In this document: positions 1 through 7,901 of the stretch, piece by piece
Numbering within the stretch: the stretch's first letter is position 1
Layout: each line of letters starts with the position of its first letter
From: JANPCX01 sp966211815
Lineage (GTDB): Bacteria > Pseudomonadota > Gammaproteobacteria > Burkholderiales > Burkholderiaceae_C
DNA: 64,000 nt
Reading direction: 5' to 3'
Assembly (NCBI GenBank): GCA_966211815.1
Contig: CBIHOD010000001.1
Coordinates: 1 to 64,000, forward strand
The notes under the pieces: model-generated
The model's input: only the letters and a program-made list of their open reading frames with translations
The model's database searches: none
Told to the model about the DNA's origin: nothing
Program-made: the position numbers and the translations under genes

Positions 1-252
1 GCCCGCGACGCCTCTGCTCTGTTCCTAGGTTGCGACGTCACGCACGAAGGCTTCGACAGGCTCAGCCCGAACGGTGGAAAGAGGTTGCAGCTCCCGCCAG
101 CCCGTTCACCCTGAGCTTGTCGAAGGGCCCGCGACGCCTCTGCTCTGTTCCTAGGTTGCGACGTCACGCACGAAGGCTTCGGCAGGCTCAGCCCGAGCGG
201 TGGAAAGAGGTTGCAGCTCCCGCCAACCCGTTCACCCTGAGCTTGTCGAAGG
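1..252. repeat. 126-bp tandem duplication carrying an inverted repeat
   Basis: Two head-to-tail copies of a 126-bp unit start at positions 1 and 127 and differ at only a few bases. Each unit carries a left arm with TTCGACAGGCTCAGCCCGAA and a right arm with TTCACCCTGAGCTTGTCGAA, which are largely complementary and would fold into a long imperfect hairpin. This matches a dispersed intergenic repeat family common in GC-rich proteobacteria. The reading frame through it looks like a repeat artefact, so I call no gene. Positions 253-384 between the repeat and the next gene show nothing I recognise. Confidence 0.85.
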
Positions 253-384
253 GCCCATGCCGCCTTGGGGCCCGGGCTTCGGCCTCACGAACAAAGGTTT
301 TGACAACTTTGGGGAGGTGTGAGGCTTAGCGGCACCCTGCCTATCATCGGTCGCAAACGCTCATTCGAACCGGAGCCCACGCTC

Positions 385-783
385 ATGAACGCCTACCTCG
401 CCGCCGCCGGCATCCTGTGCCTGCTCATCGGTTTGATCCACACGGTGCTCGGCGAAGTGATGATCTTCCAGCGCCTGCGCCGCCCGGGCGCCCTTGTCCC
501 CACCGAAGGCGGCACGGCGCTGCGCGAGCGGCATGTGCGCATCCTGTGGGCCAGCTGGCACCTGGCCACCGTGTTCGGCTGGTGCATCGCCGCGGCGCTG
601 GCTTGGCTGGCGCAGCCTGGGCAGGCGCGCCTGGCGGCGTCTTTCCCCGCTTGGGCGATCGCCGTGTCGCTGCTGGCCGGCGCCTGCCTCGTGCTCGTCG
701 GCACGAAGGGGCGGCATCCGGGCTGGCTGGGCTTGCTGGCGGCGGCGGCGCTGGTTTGGCTTGCCATCCTGCGGCCGGCCTGA
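385..783 (+). CDS. Small membrane protein, unknown function
   Basis: This is a 132-residue protein made mostly of hydrophobic helices, with about four predicted membrane segments: residues 2-20, near 55-75, near 82-105 and near 110-130. A basic loop at residues 29-50 separates the first two. I chose the ATG at 385 over an in-frame GTG 66 bases upstream because the upstream stretch encodes no hydrophobic or conserved-looking sequence. The gene converges on the regA-like gene with 9 bases between them, so it probably lies outside the oxidase operon. No catalytic motif is visible. It resembles short uncharacterised membrane proteins, and no function can be assigned. Confidence 0.7.
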   Translation: MNAYLAAAGILCLLIGLIHTVLGEVMIFQRLRRPGALVPTEGGTALRERHVRILWASWHLATVFGWCIAAALAWLAQPGQARLAASFPAWAIAVSLLAGACLVLVGTKGRHPGWLGLLAAAALVWLAILRPA

Positions 784-792
784 GGCCGCTGG

Positions 793-1326
793 TCACTTGA
801 CCCGCTGCTTCTCCAGCTTGCGCGCCAGCGTGCGGCGGTGCATGCCGAGGCGGCGCGCGGTTTCGGAGATGTTGAAGCCGGTCTCGGCCAGGGTTTCGTG
901 GATGCGCTCCCACTCCAGCGTCTTGATCGAGGTGGCGCGTTCGGTGAGCTCGACCCCGGCGTCGCCCTGCGCGCGGGCGAAGGCCGCCTCGATGTCGTCG
1001 GTGTTGGCCGGCTTGGCCAGGTAGTGGCGGGCGCCGAGCTTGATCGCCTCGACGGCGGTGGCGATGCTGGCGTAGCCGGTGAGCACGACGATCACCATGT
1101 CGGGGTCGTGCGCGCTCAAAGCCTGCACGCAAGCCAGGCCCGACGCGCCCGCGGCCAGCCGGAGGTCGACCACCGCGTAGCCCGGGCTGTGCCTGTCCAA
1201 AAGCGCGTGCATCTCGTCGAGGTTGGCGGCCCGCAGCACGTCGTAGCCGCGGCGCTCGAAAGAGCGGATCAGCGTGCGCGCGAAGGCGTCGTCGTCTTCG
1301 ACGACGAGCAGCTGCCGTCGTTCCAT
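793..1326 (-). CDS. regA: RegA/PrrA/RoxR-family response regulator
   Basis: This 177-residue response regulator has a receiver domain (about 1-120) with acidic residues near 10-12, the phosphoacceptor Asp54 and Lys105. A short C-terminal Fis-type helix-turn-helix (about 150-173, containing SETARRLGMHRRTLARKL) follows. That layout and length are those of the RegA/PrrA/ActR family, which adjusts respiration and other redox-dependent genes to oxygen supply. The gene starts one base after the stop of the kinase gene, so the two are probably translationally coupled. I chose ATG 1326; an in-frame ATG 15 bases upstream would overlap the kinase gene. As the last gene of the cyo block it may regulate the oxidase genes ahead of it; that role is inferred. 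Confidence 0.88.
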   Translation of the reverse strand: MERRQLLVVEDDDAFARTLIRSFERRGYDVLRAANLDEMHALLDRHSPGYAVVDLRLAAGASGLACVQALSAHDPDMVIVVLTGYASIATAVEAIKLGARHYLAKPANTDDIEAAFARAQGDAGVELTERATSIKTLEWERIHETLAETGFNISETARRLGMHRRTLARKLEKQRVK

Positions 1327-1327
1327 A

Positions 1328-2698
1328 TCAGTGCCTGCCATCCGCGGCCCCCTTGTCGCCTCCCCGCCGCCGCAGCGCCAGCGCCGCCAGCGGCAGCCGG
1401 ATCTCCACTTCGGCGCCGCCTTCCGCCCGGTTGCGGGCGGCGAGCCGGCCGCCGAGCGACCGCGCCACGTTGACCGCCAGGAAGAGCCCCAGCCCGCCGC
1501 CCGGCCGGCCCTTGCTCGACTGGTAGGGCTTGCCCAGGCGCTGCAGCATCGCGGGCGAGAAACCCGGGCCATCGTCGCGCACGCGGAACACGAGTTCGCC
1601 GCCGCGGCATTCGACACGCAGGCTGGGCGCGGCGTGCGGCGCGGCCTCGAGCGCGTTGTCCAGCACGTTGTCGACCATCTGGCGCAGCGCGACGTCGGCG
1701 ATCATCGGCAGGTCGGGCGCGCCGCCGTGCTCCAGCAGCAGGCCGGCCGCCGAGCCGCGGGTGTTGCGCCAGTGGGCGACGAGTTCGTCGAGGAAGGCGT
1801 GCAGCGTGGTCTGCACCGGCGCCTCGCCGCGGGCCTCGCCGGCCGACAGCAGGATGCCGCTGACGATGGTCTTGCAGCGCTGCAGCTGGACCTGCATCTC
1901 TTCCATCTCCTCGCGCAGCTCGGGTTCGCCGGCGAAAGGCGCCATGCGCGACCAGTCGCCCAGGATCACCGACAGCGTGGCCAGCGGCGTGCCCAGCTCG
2001 TGCGCCGCGCCGGAGGCCAGCAGGCCCATGCGCACGATGTGCTCTTCCTCGGCGGCGCGCTGTCGCAGGTCGGCCAGGCGCGCGTCGCGCTGGCGCAGGT
2101 TGCGTTCGATGCGCACGATGAAGGTCACCAGCAGCGCCGCGTTCAGCAGGAAGCACAGCAGCAGGCCGCCGACGTAGGGCGCCGGCAGCGCGGTCTCCAG
2201 CAGGCCGGGCAGCTGCAGGGGCCGGTACCACTGGGTGAGCGCGATGAAACCCAGGCCGGCCACGCCGACGATGGTCCAGGTGTAGGCCGGCCGCAGCAGC
2301 ATCGAGGCCACCACGACTTGCAGCAGGTACAGGGAGATGAAGGGGTTGGTCGCGCCGCCGGCGTAGAAGAGCTGGGCGCTGAGCGAGCCCACGTCCACCA
2401 GCATGCCCAGCAGCAGCTCGGTGTCGCCGACGCGGGGCGCGGTGCGGCTGCGCAGCCAGCAGGCGGCGTTGAACAGCGCCAGCCCGCCGAGCAGGCCCAG
2501 CATCTCGACCACCGGCAGCGGGATCTCCAGCAGGAAGTGGACCGCCAGGATGGTGGCCAGCTGGCCGGCGACCGCGAGCCAGCGCAGTTGGATCAGCTGC
2601 AGCAGGTTGTTGCGGTCGGCGAGTTCGTCGGACGCCGGGGCGCCGGCCCCGTCGGGCGCGGCGGCGGCCTTGTGTGCGGCTGCGGCGTCCACCAGCAT
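1328..2698 (-). CDS. regB: RegB/PrrB/RoxS-family redox sensor histidine kinase
   Basis: This 456-residue kinase has about six membrane segments (roughly residues 35-195). The loop motif GGATNPF at 114-120 matches the ubiquinone-interacting GGxxNPF of RegB. The H-box AAHELGTPLATL carries His233. Cys275, in the sequence QRCKTI, is placed like the redox-active cysteine described in RegB. The ATP-binding domain shows the N box DNVLDNALE (343-351), DDGPGF (375-380) and GGGLGLFL (400-407). The family senses quinone pool and thiol redox state and phosphorylates RegA. Its position directly after surf1 and the quinol oxidase genes fits a sensor of quinone-pool redox state. All signature residues are present, so it should be active. 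Confidence 0.92.
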   Translation of the reverse strand: MLVDAAAAHKAAAAPDGAGAPASDELADRNNLLQLIQLRWLAVAGQLATILAVHFLLEIPLPVVEMLGLLGGLALFNAACWLRSRTAPRVGDTELLLGMLVDVGSLSAQLFYAGGATNPFISLYLLQVVVASMLLRPAYTWTIVGVAGLGFIALTQWYRPLQLPGLLETALPAPYVGGLLLCFLLNAALLVTFIVRIERNLRQRDARLADLRQRAAEEEHIVRMGLLASGAAHELGTPLATLSVILGDWSRMAPFAGEPELREEMEEMQVQLQRCKTIVSGILLSAGEARGEAPVQTTLHAFLDELVAHWRNTRGSAAGLLLEHGGAPDLPMIADVALRQMVDNVLDNALEAAPHAAPSLRVECRGGELVFRVRDDGPGFSPAMLQRLGKPYQSSKGRPGGGLGLFLAVNVARSLGGRLAARNRAEGGAEVEIRLPLAALALRRRGGDKGAADGRH

Positions 2699-2714
2699 GC
2701 GCGGCGCCGGCGTT

Positions 2715-3521
2715 TCAACGTGGGTTCGAGGCCGCCGAGGCGCGGCGGCGCTGGGCGCGGTGTTCGATCGCGACCGCGTAGGCGATGGCGGCGGCGGCCA
2801 TCGCCGCGAGCAGGAACCAGGTGAGCGCGTACATGAGGTGATTGTTGCTGAAGTGCAGCACCGTCAACCCGGCGCGCGGCCAGTCCAGCGGCGCGTCGTT
2901 GCGCGCCGTCGCGTCGACGAAGTACGGCGCCACGGCGCCGACCTCCAGGCCGCGGGCCGCGGCGATGGCGGCCACGTCGCGCGAATACCAGCGGCCGGCG
3001 GCCGGGTCGTTGGCCTGCAGCGGGCTGCCCTTGGGTTCGGACAGGCGCAGCAGCCCTTCGACCTTCTCCGCCTTGCCGGCGCCGGCGGGCGGGCGGGTGG
3101 ACGGGTCGCGCTTGTCCTGAGGCACGAAGCCTCGGTTGACCAGCACCCAGAAGCCGCGGTCGGTCTGCATCGGCGTCAGGACCCAGTAGCCGCTGCCCAG
3201 GGCGGTGCTGGCCTGCACCAGGGTTTCGCGGTCGTGGTCATAGCGGCCGGTGAGTTCGACGCGGCGGTATTCGGCGCTGGCGTGGTCGAGGGCGGGCCAT
3301 TCCTGCGCGCCGGGCGCCGGCGCGGGCGGGCCTTTCAGTCGCTGGTCGACGCGTTCGATCAAGTCGGTCTTCCAGGCCAGCCGGTTGACCTGCCACATCC
3401 CCAGCGCCACGAAACCGGCGATGGCGAACAGGCCGGCCAGGAGCAGCGCGACCCAGGCGACCGGCTTGCGCTGCGGATGCTCTTCCCGCGTGGCCGCGGG
3501 GGCGGTGGCGCCGCCGCTCAT
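2715..3521 (-). CDS. SURF1-family oxidase assembly protein
   Basis: This 268-residue protein has the SURF1 layout. One N-terminal membrane helix (about 20-42, followed by LGMWQVNRLAWK) and one C-terminal helix (about 228-250) flank a periplasmic domain containing ELTGRYDHDRETLVQ and VLVNRGFVPQ. SURF1 proteins help insert heme into terminal oxidases. Its start ATG overlaps the cyoD stop (ATGA), and it ends 16 bases before regB, which places it firmly inside the oxidase operon. SURF1 is better known for heme a oxidases, so a copy locked to a bo-type operon suggests a dedicated assembly factor for this enzyme. Confidence 0.88.
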   Translation of the reverse strand: MSGGATAPAATREEHPQRKPVAWVALLLAGLFAIAGFVALGMWQVNRLAWKTDLIERVDQRLKGPPAPAPGAQEWPALDHASAEYRRVELTGRYDHDRETLVQASTALGSGYWVLTPMQTDRGFWVLVNRGFVPQDKRDPSTRPPAGAGKAEKVEGLLRLSEPKGSPLQANDPAAGRWYSRDVAAIAAARGLEVGAVAPYFVDATARNDAPLDWPRAGLTVLHFSNNHLMYALTWFLLAAMAAAAIAYAVAIEHRAQRRRASAASNPR

Positions 3522-3952
3522 GGCATCGCCCGCATGTCGTGGGCGGGCATCATGTTGGTGTTGAGGTGGTACATCACCCAGATCGAGCCGGCCAGCATGA
3601 TGACCACCAGGGCCGCGGTGAAGATGAGCGCCAGCATCGACCAGCCGCTTTCCACCTTCGTGTTCATGTGCAGGAAGTAGACCATGTGGACCACGATCTG
3701 CACCGCGGCGAAACCGAGGATCACCGCGGCCGTCAGCCCTGGCGTGGGCAGCACCTTGGCCATCACCAGCCAGAACGGGACGGCCGTCAGCGCCACCGCC
3801 AGCATGAAGCCGGTCACGTAGCCCTTGACGCTGAAGTGGTAGCCGTCGTCTTCGTCGTGGTGGCCGTGGCCGCCGTGGTGGGGCTCGGTGTGGCCCGGGT
3901 CGTGCGCGCCGTGCGCCAGCTCGGAATGGTCGCCCGCGTTGTTGTTGCTCAT
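3518..3952 (-). CDS. cyoD: Cytochrome bo quinol oxidase subunit IV (CyoD)
   Basis: This 144-residue protein has three hydrophobic segments typical of CyoD (about residues 45-65, 72-92 and 105-128). CyoD is the small subunit that stabilises the oxidase and helps its assembly. Unusually, its N-terminus is rich in His, Asp and Gly (several HGGHGHHDE-like runs), longer than in Escherichia coli and a possible metal-binding tail. The ATG at 3952 overlaps the cyoC stop, so the two are translationally coupled; a longer upstream frame would run through cyoC. Domain content and operon position make the assignment firm. Confidence 0.9.
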   Translation of the reverse strand: MSNNNAGDHSELAHGAHDPGHTEPHHGGHGHHDEDDGYHFSVKGYVTGFMLAVALTAVPFWLVMAKVLPTPGLTAAVILGFAAVQIVVHMVYFLHMNTKVESGWSMLALIFTAALVVIMLAGSIWVMYHLNTNMMPAHDMRAMP

Positions 3953-4602
3953 GCCATCACCCCCATGAGGTAGACGAATGTGAAGACGCCGATCCAGACG
4001 ACGTCCAGGAAGTGCCAGAACATCGACAGGCACATCAGGCGCCTGCGGTTCTCGGGGATCAGGCCGTGCTTGTGGACCTGCACCATCAGCGTGGCCAGCC
4101 AGACCGTGCCGAAGGTGACGTGCAGGCCGTGCGTGCCCACCAGCGTGAAGAAGGACGACAGGAAGGCGCTGCGCTGCGGGCCGGCGCCTTCGTGCAGCAG
4201 GTGGGCGAACTCGTACAGCTCGATGCCGAGGAAGCCCAGGCCCAGCAGGCCGGTGAGGGCGAGCCAGCCCAGCACCTGGCCCTTGCGCCTGGACTGCGCG
4301 CCGATCATCGCGAAGCCGTAGGTGATGGAGGACAGCAGCAGCAGGCCGGTGTTGACCGCCACCAGGTTCAGGTCGAACAGGTCGGCCCCCGACGGGCCGG
4401 CCGCGTAGCTTCGGCCGAGCACGGCGTAGGTGGCGAACAGCACCGCGAAGATGAGGCAGTCGCTCATCAGGTAGAGCCAGAAGCCGAGCAGGGTGCCCTG
4501 CTGCGGGTGGTGGTCGCCGTTGTCGTAGAAGACCGGCGGCGCGTCGTCCAGCACGGCGGCGGGGCCGCCCGGGGTGGACATGGCGGGTTGGAGGGTCGTC
4601 AT
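3949..4602 (-). CDS. cyoC: Cytochrome bo quinol oxidase subunit III (CyoC)
   Basis: This 217-residue protein has five predicted membrane helices and the heme-copper oxidase subunit III pattern, including LLHEGAGPQRSAFLSSFFTL followed by VGTHGLHVTFGTVW. Subunit III supports the stability and proton pumping of subunit I. It starts 16 bases after cyoB and overlaps cyoD by four bases. Length and motif order match the family, with no sign of damage. It is an inner-membrane component of the quinol oxidase encoded by the same operon. Confidence 0.93.
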   Translation of the reverse strand: MTTLQPAMSTPGGPAAVLDDAPPVFYDNGDHHPQQGTLLGFWLYLMSDCLIFAVLFATYAVLGRSYAAGPSGADLFDLNLVAVNTGLLLLSSITYGFAMIGAQSRRKGQVLGWLALTGLLGLGFLGIELYEFAHLLHEGAGPQRSAFLSSFFTLVGTHGLHVTFGTVWLATLMVQVHKHGLIPENRRRLMCLSMFWHFLDVVWIGVFTFVYLMGVMA

Positions 4603-4618
4603 GGTGCAGTCTTCTCCC

Positions 4619-6628
4619 TCAGGCCCCGGCGGCGGCCAGCGCCGCGGTGCGCTGCGCTTCGACGCGGGCCACCTCGTCGGCCGGGATGTGGTAGTCGCGT
4701 TTGTAGTTGAAGGTGTGGGCGATGGCCGCGCCCACCGTCGCCGCGAACAGCAGCGCGGCCGGCAGCCACATGTGCCAGATCATCGCGAAGCCCAGCGCGG
4801 TGGACAACCCGGCGATCACGACGCCGGCGGCGGTGTTCTTCGGCATGTGGATGGCCTTGAATCCCGAGGTGGGGCGCCGGTGGCCGCGGCGCTTCATGTC
4901 GTGCCAGGCGTCGTTGTCGTGCACGACGGGCGTGAACGCGAAGTTGTAGGCCGGCGGCGGCGAAGAGGTCGACCATTCGAGCGTGCGGCCGTCCCAGGGG
5001 TCGCCGGTCGCGTCGCGCAGCTGGTCGCGCCGGAGGTAGCTCACCACCAGCTGGACACCGAAGGCGGCGATGCCCAGCGCGATCAGCGCGGCGCCGAAGG
5101 CGGCCAGCTGGAACCAGACCTGGATCGACGGGTCGTCGAAGTGGCTCATGCGGCGCGTCACGCCCATCAGGCCCAGCACGTACAGCGGCATGAAGGCGAA
5201 GAAGAAGCCGATCTGCCAGAACCAGAACGAGCACTTGCCCCAGAACGGGTCGAGCTTGTAGCCGAAGGCCTTGGGGAACCAGAACACGATGCCGGCGAAA
5301 AGGCCGAACAGCACGCCGCCGATGATCACGTTGTGGAAGTGGGCGATCAGGAAGAGGCTGTTGTGCAGCACGAAGTCGGCCGGCGGCACCGCCAGCAGCA
5401 CGCCGGTCATGCCGCCGATCACGAAGGTGACCATGAAACCCACCGTCCAGAGCATCGGCACGTCGAACTGGATGCGGCCGCGGTACATGGTGAAGAGCCA
5501 GTTGAAGATCTTCGCCCCCGTCGGGATCGAGATGATCATCGTCGTGATCCCGAAGAAGGAGTTGACGCTGGCGCCCGAGCCCATCGTGAAGAAGTGGTGC
5601 AGCCACACCAGGTACGACAGGATGGTGATCACGACCGTGGCGTAGACCATCGACGCATAGCCGAAGAGGCGCTTGCGGCTGAAGGTGGACACCACTTCCG
5701 AGAAGATGCCGAAGCACGGCAGGATCAGGATGTAGACCTCGGGGTGGCCCCAGATCCAGATCAGGTTCACGTACATCATGGCGTTGCCGCCGAGGTCGTT
5801 CGTGAAGAAGTTGGTGCCGACGTAGCGGTCCAGCGTCAGCAGCGTCAGCACCGCGGTCAGCACCGGGAAGGCGGCGACGATCAGCACGTTGGTGCACAGG
5901 GAGGTCCAGGTGAACACCGGCATCTTCATCATCGCCATGCCGGGCGCGCGCATCTTGATGATGGTGGCGATCAGGTTGATGCCCGACAGCGTCGTGCCCA
6001 CCCCCGCCACCTGCAGCGACCACAGGTAGTAGTCCACCCCCACCCCGGGGCTCTGCAGGATGCCCGACAGCGGCGGGTAGGCCAGCCAGCCGGTGCGGGC
6101 GAACTCGCCGACGAACAGCGACATCATCACCAGCACCGCGCCGCCGGCCGTCATCCAGAAGCTGAAGTTGTTGAGGAAGGGGAAGGCCACGTCGCGCGCG
6201 CCGATCTGCAGCGGCACCACGTAGTTCATGAAGCCGGTGACCAGCGGCATGGCCACGAAGAAGATCATGATCACGCCGTGCGCGGTGAAGATCTGGTCGT
6301 AGTGGTGCGGCGGCAGGAAGCCGGCGTTGTCGCCGAAGGCGATGGCCTGCTGGGCGCGCATCATCAGCGCGTCGGCGAAGCCGCGCAGCAGCATCACCAG
6401 GCCCAGCACGATGTACATGATGCCGATCTTCTTGTGGTCGATGCTGGTGATCCAGTCGCGCCACAGGGTGCCCCACAGCCGGTAGCGCGTCAGCAGCGCC
6501 AGCAGCGCGAGCCCGCCCAGGGCGGTGGCGGCGAAGGTGCCGATCAGGATCGGCTCGTGCAGCGGCACGGCGTCCCAGCCGAGGCGGCCGAGCACGAGTT
6601 TCTGGGTATCGAGGTGGTCGGGGAACAT
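4619..6628 (-). CDS. cyoB: Cytochrome bo quinol oxidase subunit I (CyoB)
   Basis: This 669-residue heme-copper oxidase subunit I has the binuclear-centre signature WGHPEVYILILP, with the His-Glu-Val-Tyr set that holds CuB and forms the His-Tyr crosslink. It also has the low-spin heme His in the early helix (FTAHGVIMIFF) and the late pair HFHNVIIGGV. It has about 14-15 helices and the extra C-terminal helices seen in bo-type enzymes. The enzyme oxidises ubiquinol, reduces oxygen to water and pumps protons. It is the second gene of a cyoABCD operon with normal spacing. No cyoE (heme O synthase) is present here, so heme O must come from elsewhere in the genome. Confidence 0.95.
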   Translation of the reverse strand: MFPDHLDTQKLVLGRLGWDAVPLHEPILIGTFAATALGGLALLALLTRYRLWGTLWRDWITSIDHKKIGIMYIVLGLVMLLRGFADALMMRAQQAIAFGDNAGFLPPHHYDQIFTAHGVIMIFFVAMPLVTGFMNYVVPLQIGARDVAFPFLNNFSFWMTAGGAVLVMMSLFVGEFARTGWLAYPPLSGILQSPGVGVDYYLWSLQVAGVGTTLSGINLIATIIKMRAPGMAMMKMPVFTWTSLCTNVLIVAAFPVLTAVLTLLTLDRYVGTNFFTNDLGGNAMMYVNLIWIWGHPEVYILILPCFGIFSEVVSTFSRKRLFGYASMVYATVVITILSYLVWLHHFFTMGSGASVNSFFGITTMIISIPTGAKIFNWLFTMYRGRIQFDVPMLWTVGFMVTFVIGGMTGVLLAVPPADFVLHNSLFLIAHFHNVIIGGVLFGLFAGIVFWFPKAFGYKLDPFWGKCSFWFWQIGFFFAFMPLYVLGLMGVTRRMSHFDDPSIQVWFQLAAFGAALIALGIAAFGVQLVVSYLRRDQLRDATGDPWDGRTLEWSTSSPPPAYNFAFTPVVHDNDAWHDMKRRGHRRPTSGFKAIHMPKNTAAGVVIAGLSTALGFAMIWHMWLPAALLFAATVGAAIAHTFNYKRDYHIPADEVARVEAQRTAALAAAGA

Positions 6629-6683
6629 GGTTCGGTCAGTGTCCGGTCGGGTCTCGCGGGCCGCGCGGGCGGCGCCGGGTTGC

Positions 6684-7775
6684 TCAGGGCCGCGCCGCGG
6701 CCGGTTCGGCGACGGGCGCGCCGGTGGGGTTCTCCGGGGTGCACAGCGCCGCGGCGACGACCAGCCGGTCGCCGTCCCGCCAGGGCTGGCGTTCCAGGTA
6801 GGACAGGCCGATCTTGCCCATGCCGCCCGCGGCGTCGATGGCCATCATCTCGCCCATGCACATCTTCTTGGCGTCGACGCAGCGGTTGACCACCGCGTCG
6901 AAGAGCTTGGGGTCCACCTCGCCGAAACGCTGCACCGGGTGCCGCGCGCTGGGCTCCTCCAGGCGCAGGTAGGCCTGGCGCGTCAGCGGCTCGCCGGACG
7001 CGCGGTGGGCCTGCACCCAGCGCTCGAAGCCTTCCCCGGACAGGCCGTGGAACTTGAAGCGCATGTGCGAGAAGCCGTCGCCGCTGAAATTGGCGGAGAA
7101 GCCGTCGTAGACGCCGGCGCGGTTGATGACGGCGTGCAGCTTCGTCTCCATGCCGGGCATCGCGTAGATCTGCCCCGCCAGCGCCGGGATGTAAAAGGAA
7201 TTCATCACCGTCGACGAGGTGATGCGGAACTGGATCGGCCGGTCCACCGGCGCGGCCAGCTCGTTCACCGTCGCGATGCCCTGCTCGGGGTAGAGGAACA
7301 GCCATTTCCAATCGAGCGCCACCACCTGCACGACCAGCGGCTTGACGTCGGGGGCCACCGGGCGCTGCGCGTCGATGCGCTGCAGCGGGCGCCACGGGTC
7401 GAGCTTGTGGGTGCTGATCCAGGTCAGCGCGCCCAGCGCGATGATGATCAGCAGCGGCGCGCCCCAGATCACCAGCTCCAGCTTGGTGGAATGGTCCCAG
7501 TCGGGCGAATAGGTCGCCTCGGTGTTGGTTTCCCGGTAGCGCCAGGCGAACAGCAGGGTGAGCGCGATCACCGGGACGATGATCAGCAGCATCAGCACCG
7601 TCGAGGCGACGATGAGCTGGGCCTGTTGGTTGGCGATGTCGCCGGAGGGGTTCATCACCACCGTGTCGCAGCCCGCCAGGGCGAGGGCGGACAAGGCGCA
7701 CAGGGCGGAAACGGTCGCGCCGGCCGGGCGCTGCGCCCCGCCGGCTGCTACATTGCTTGAGGTCTTCGACACCAT
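6684..7775 (-). CDS. cyoA: Cytochrome bo quinol oxidase subunit II (CyoA)
   Basis: This 363-residue subunit II has a lipoprotein signal with lipobox LAGC (lipidated Cys36) and two membrane helices. A periplasmic cupredoxin-like domain follows that lacks the CuA ligand set, as expected for a quinol oxidase rather than a cytochrome c oxidase. The frame is open far upstream, but the ATG at 7775 is chosen because it immediately precedes the signal peptide; everything further upstream is antisense to the neighbouring transporter. It is the first gene of the operon and is transcribed divergently from the MFS gene across a 126-bp gap. The tail after the cupredoxin domain is longer than usual and contains several Cys and Met residues (CVDAKKMCMGEMM). 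Confidence 0.92.
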   Translation of the reverse strand: MVSKTSSNVAAGGAQRPAGATVSALCALSALALAGCDTVVMNPSGDIANQQAQLIVASTVLMLLIIVPVIALTLLFAWRYRETNTEATYSPDWDHSTKLELVIWGAPLLIIIALGALTWISTHKLDPWRPLQRIDAQRPVAPDVKPLVVQVVALDWKWLFLYPEQGIATVNELAAPVDRPIQFRITSSTVMNSFYIPALAGQIYAMPGMETKLHAVINRAGVYDGFSANFSGDGFSHMRFKFHGLSGEGFERWVQAHRASGEPLTRQAYLRLEEPSARHPVQRFGEVDPKLFDAVVNRCVDAKKMCMGEMMAIDAAGGMGKIGLSYLERQPWRDGDRLVVAAALCTPENPTGAPVAEPAAARP

Positions 7776-7852
7776 GGAACTTTCAGCCGCGCGGGTTAAC
7801 CATAGTTGCGCAGCGTTTCGAAATGTAGGTTCATCCTTGTGTTTCGACGATT

Positions 7853-7865
7853 GGACATTTTGTCC
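7853..7865. promoter_or_regulatory. Palindrome in the cyoA/MFS divergent region
   Basis: GGACATTTTGTCC is a perfect 5+3+5 palindrome lying about 80 bases upstream of cyoA and 37 bases upstream of the transporter start. It is the only clear dyad in this short divergent gap, so it may be an operator for one or both genes. I cannot link it to a known regulator, and it does not look like the described RegA sites. Confidence 0.35.
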
Positions 7866-7901
7866 CACCCCCCTGTCCCGAGTCCGCGAGCATCGACCGC
7901 C

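Noticed and set aside
4574..6889. Very long plus-strand open frame antisense to cyoB
   Set aside because: It mirrors the codon structure of cyoB, is made of low-complexity His/Gln/Val/Glu-rich sequence, and has no domain.
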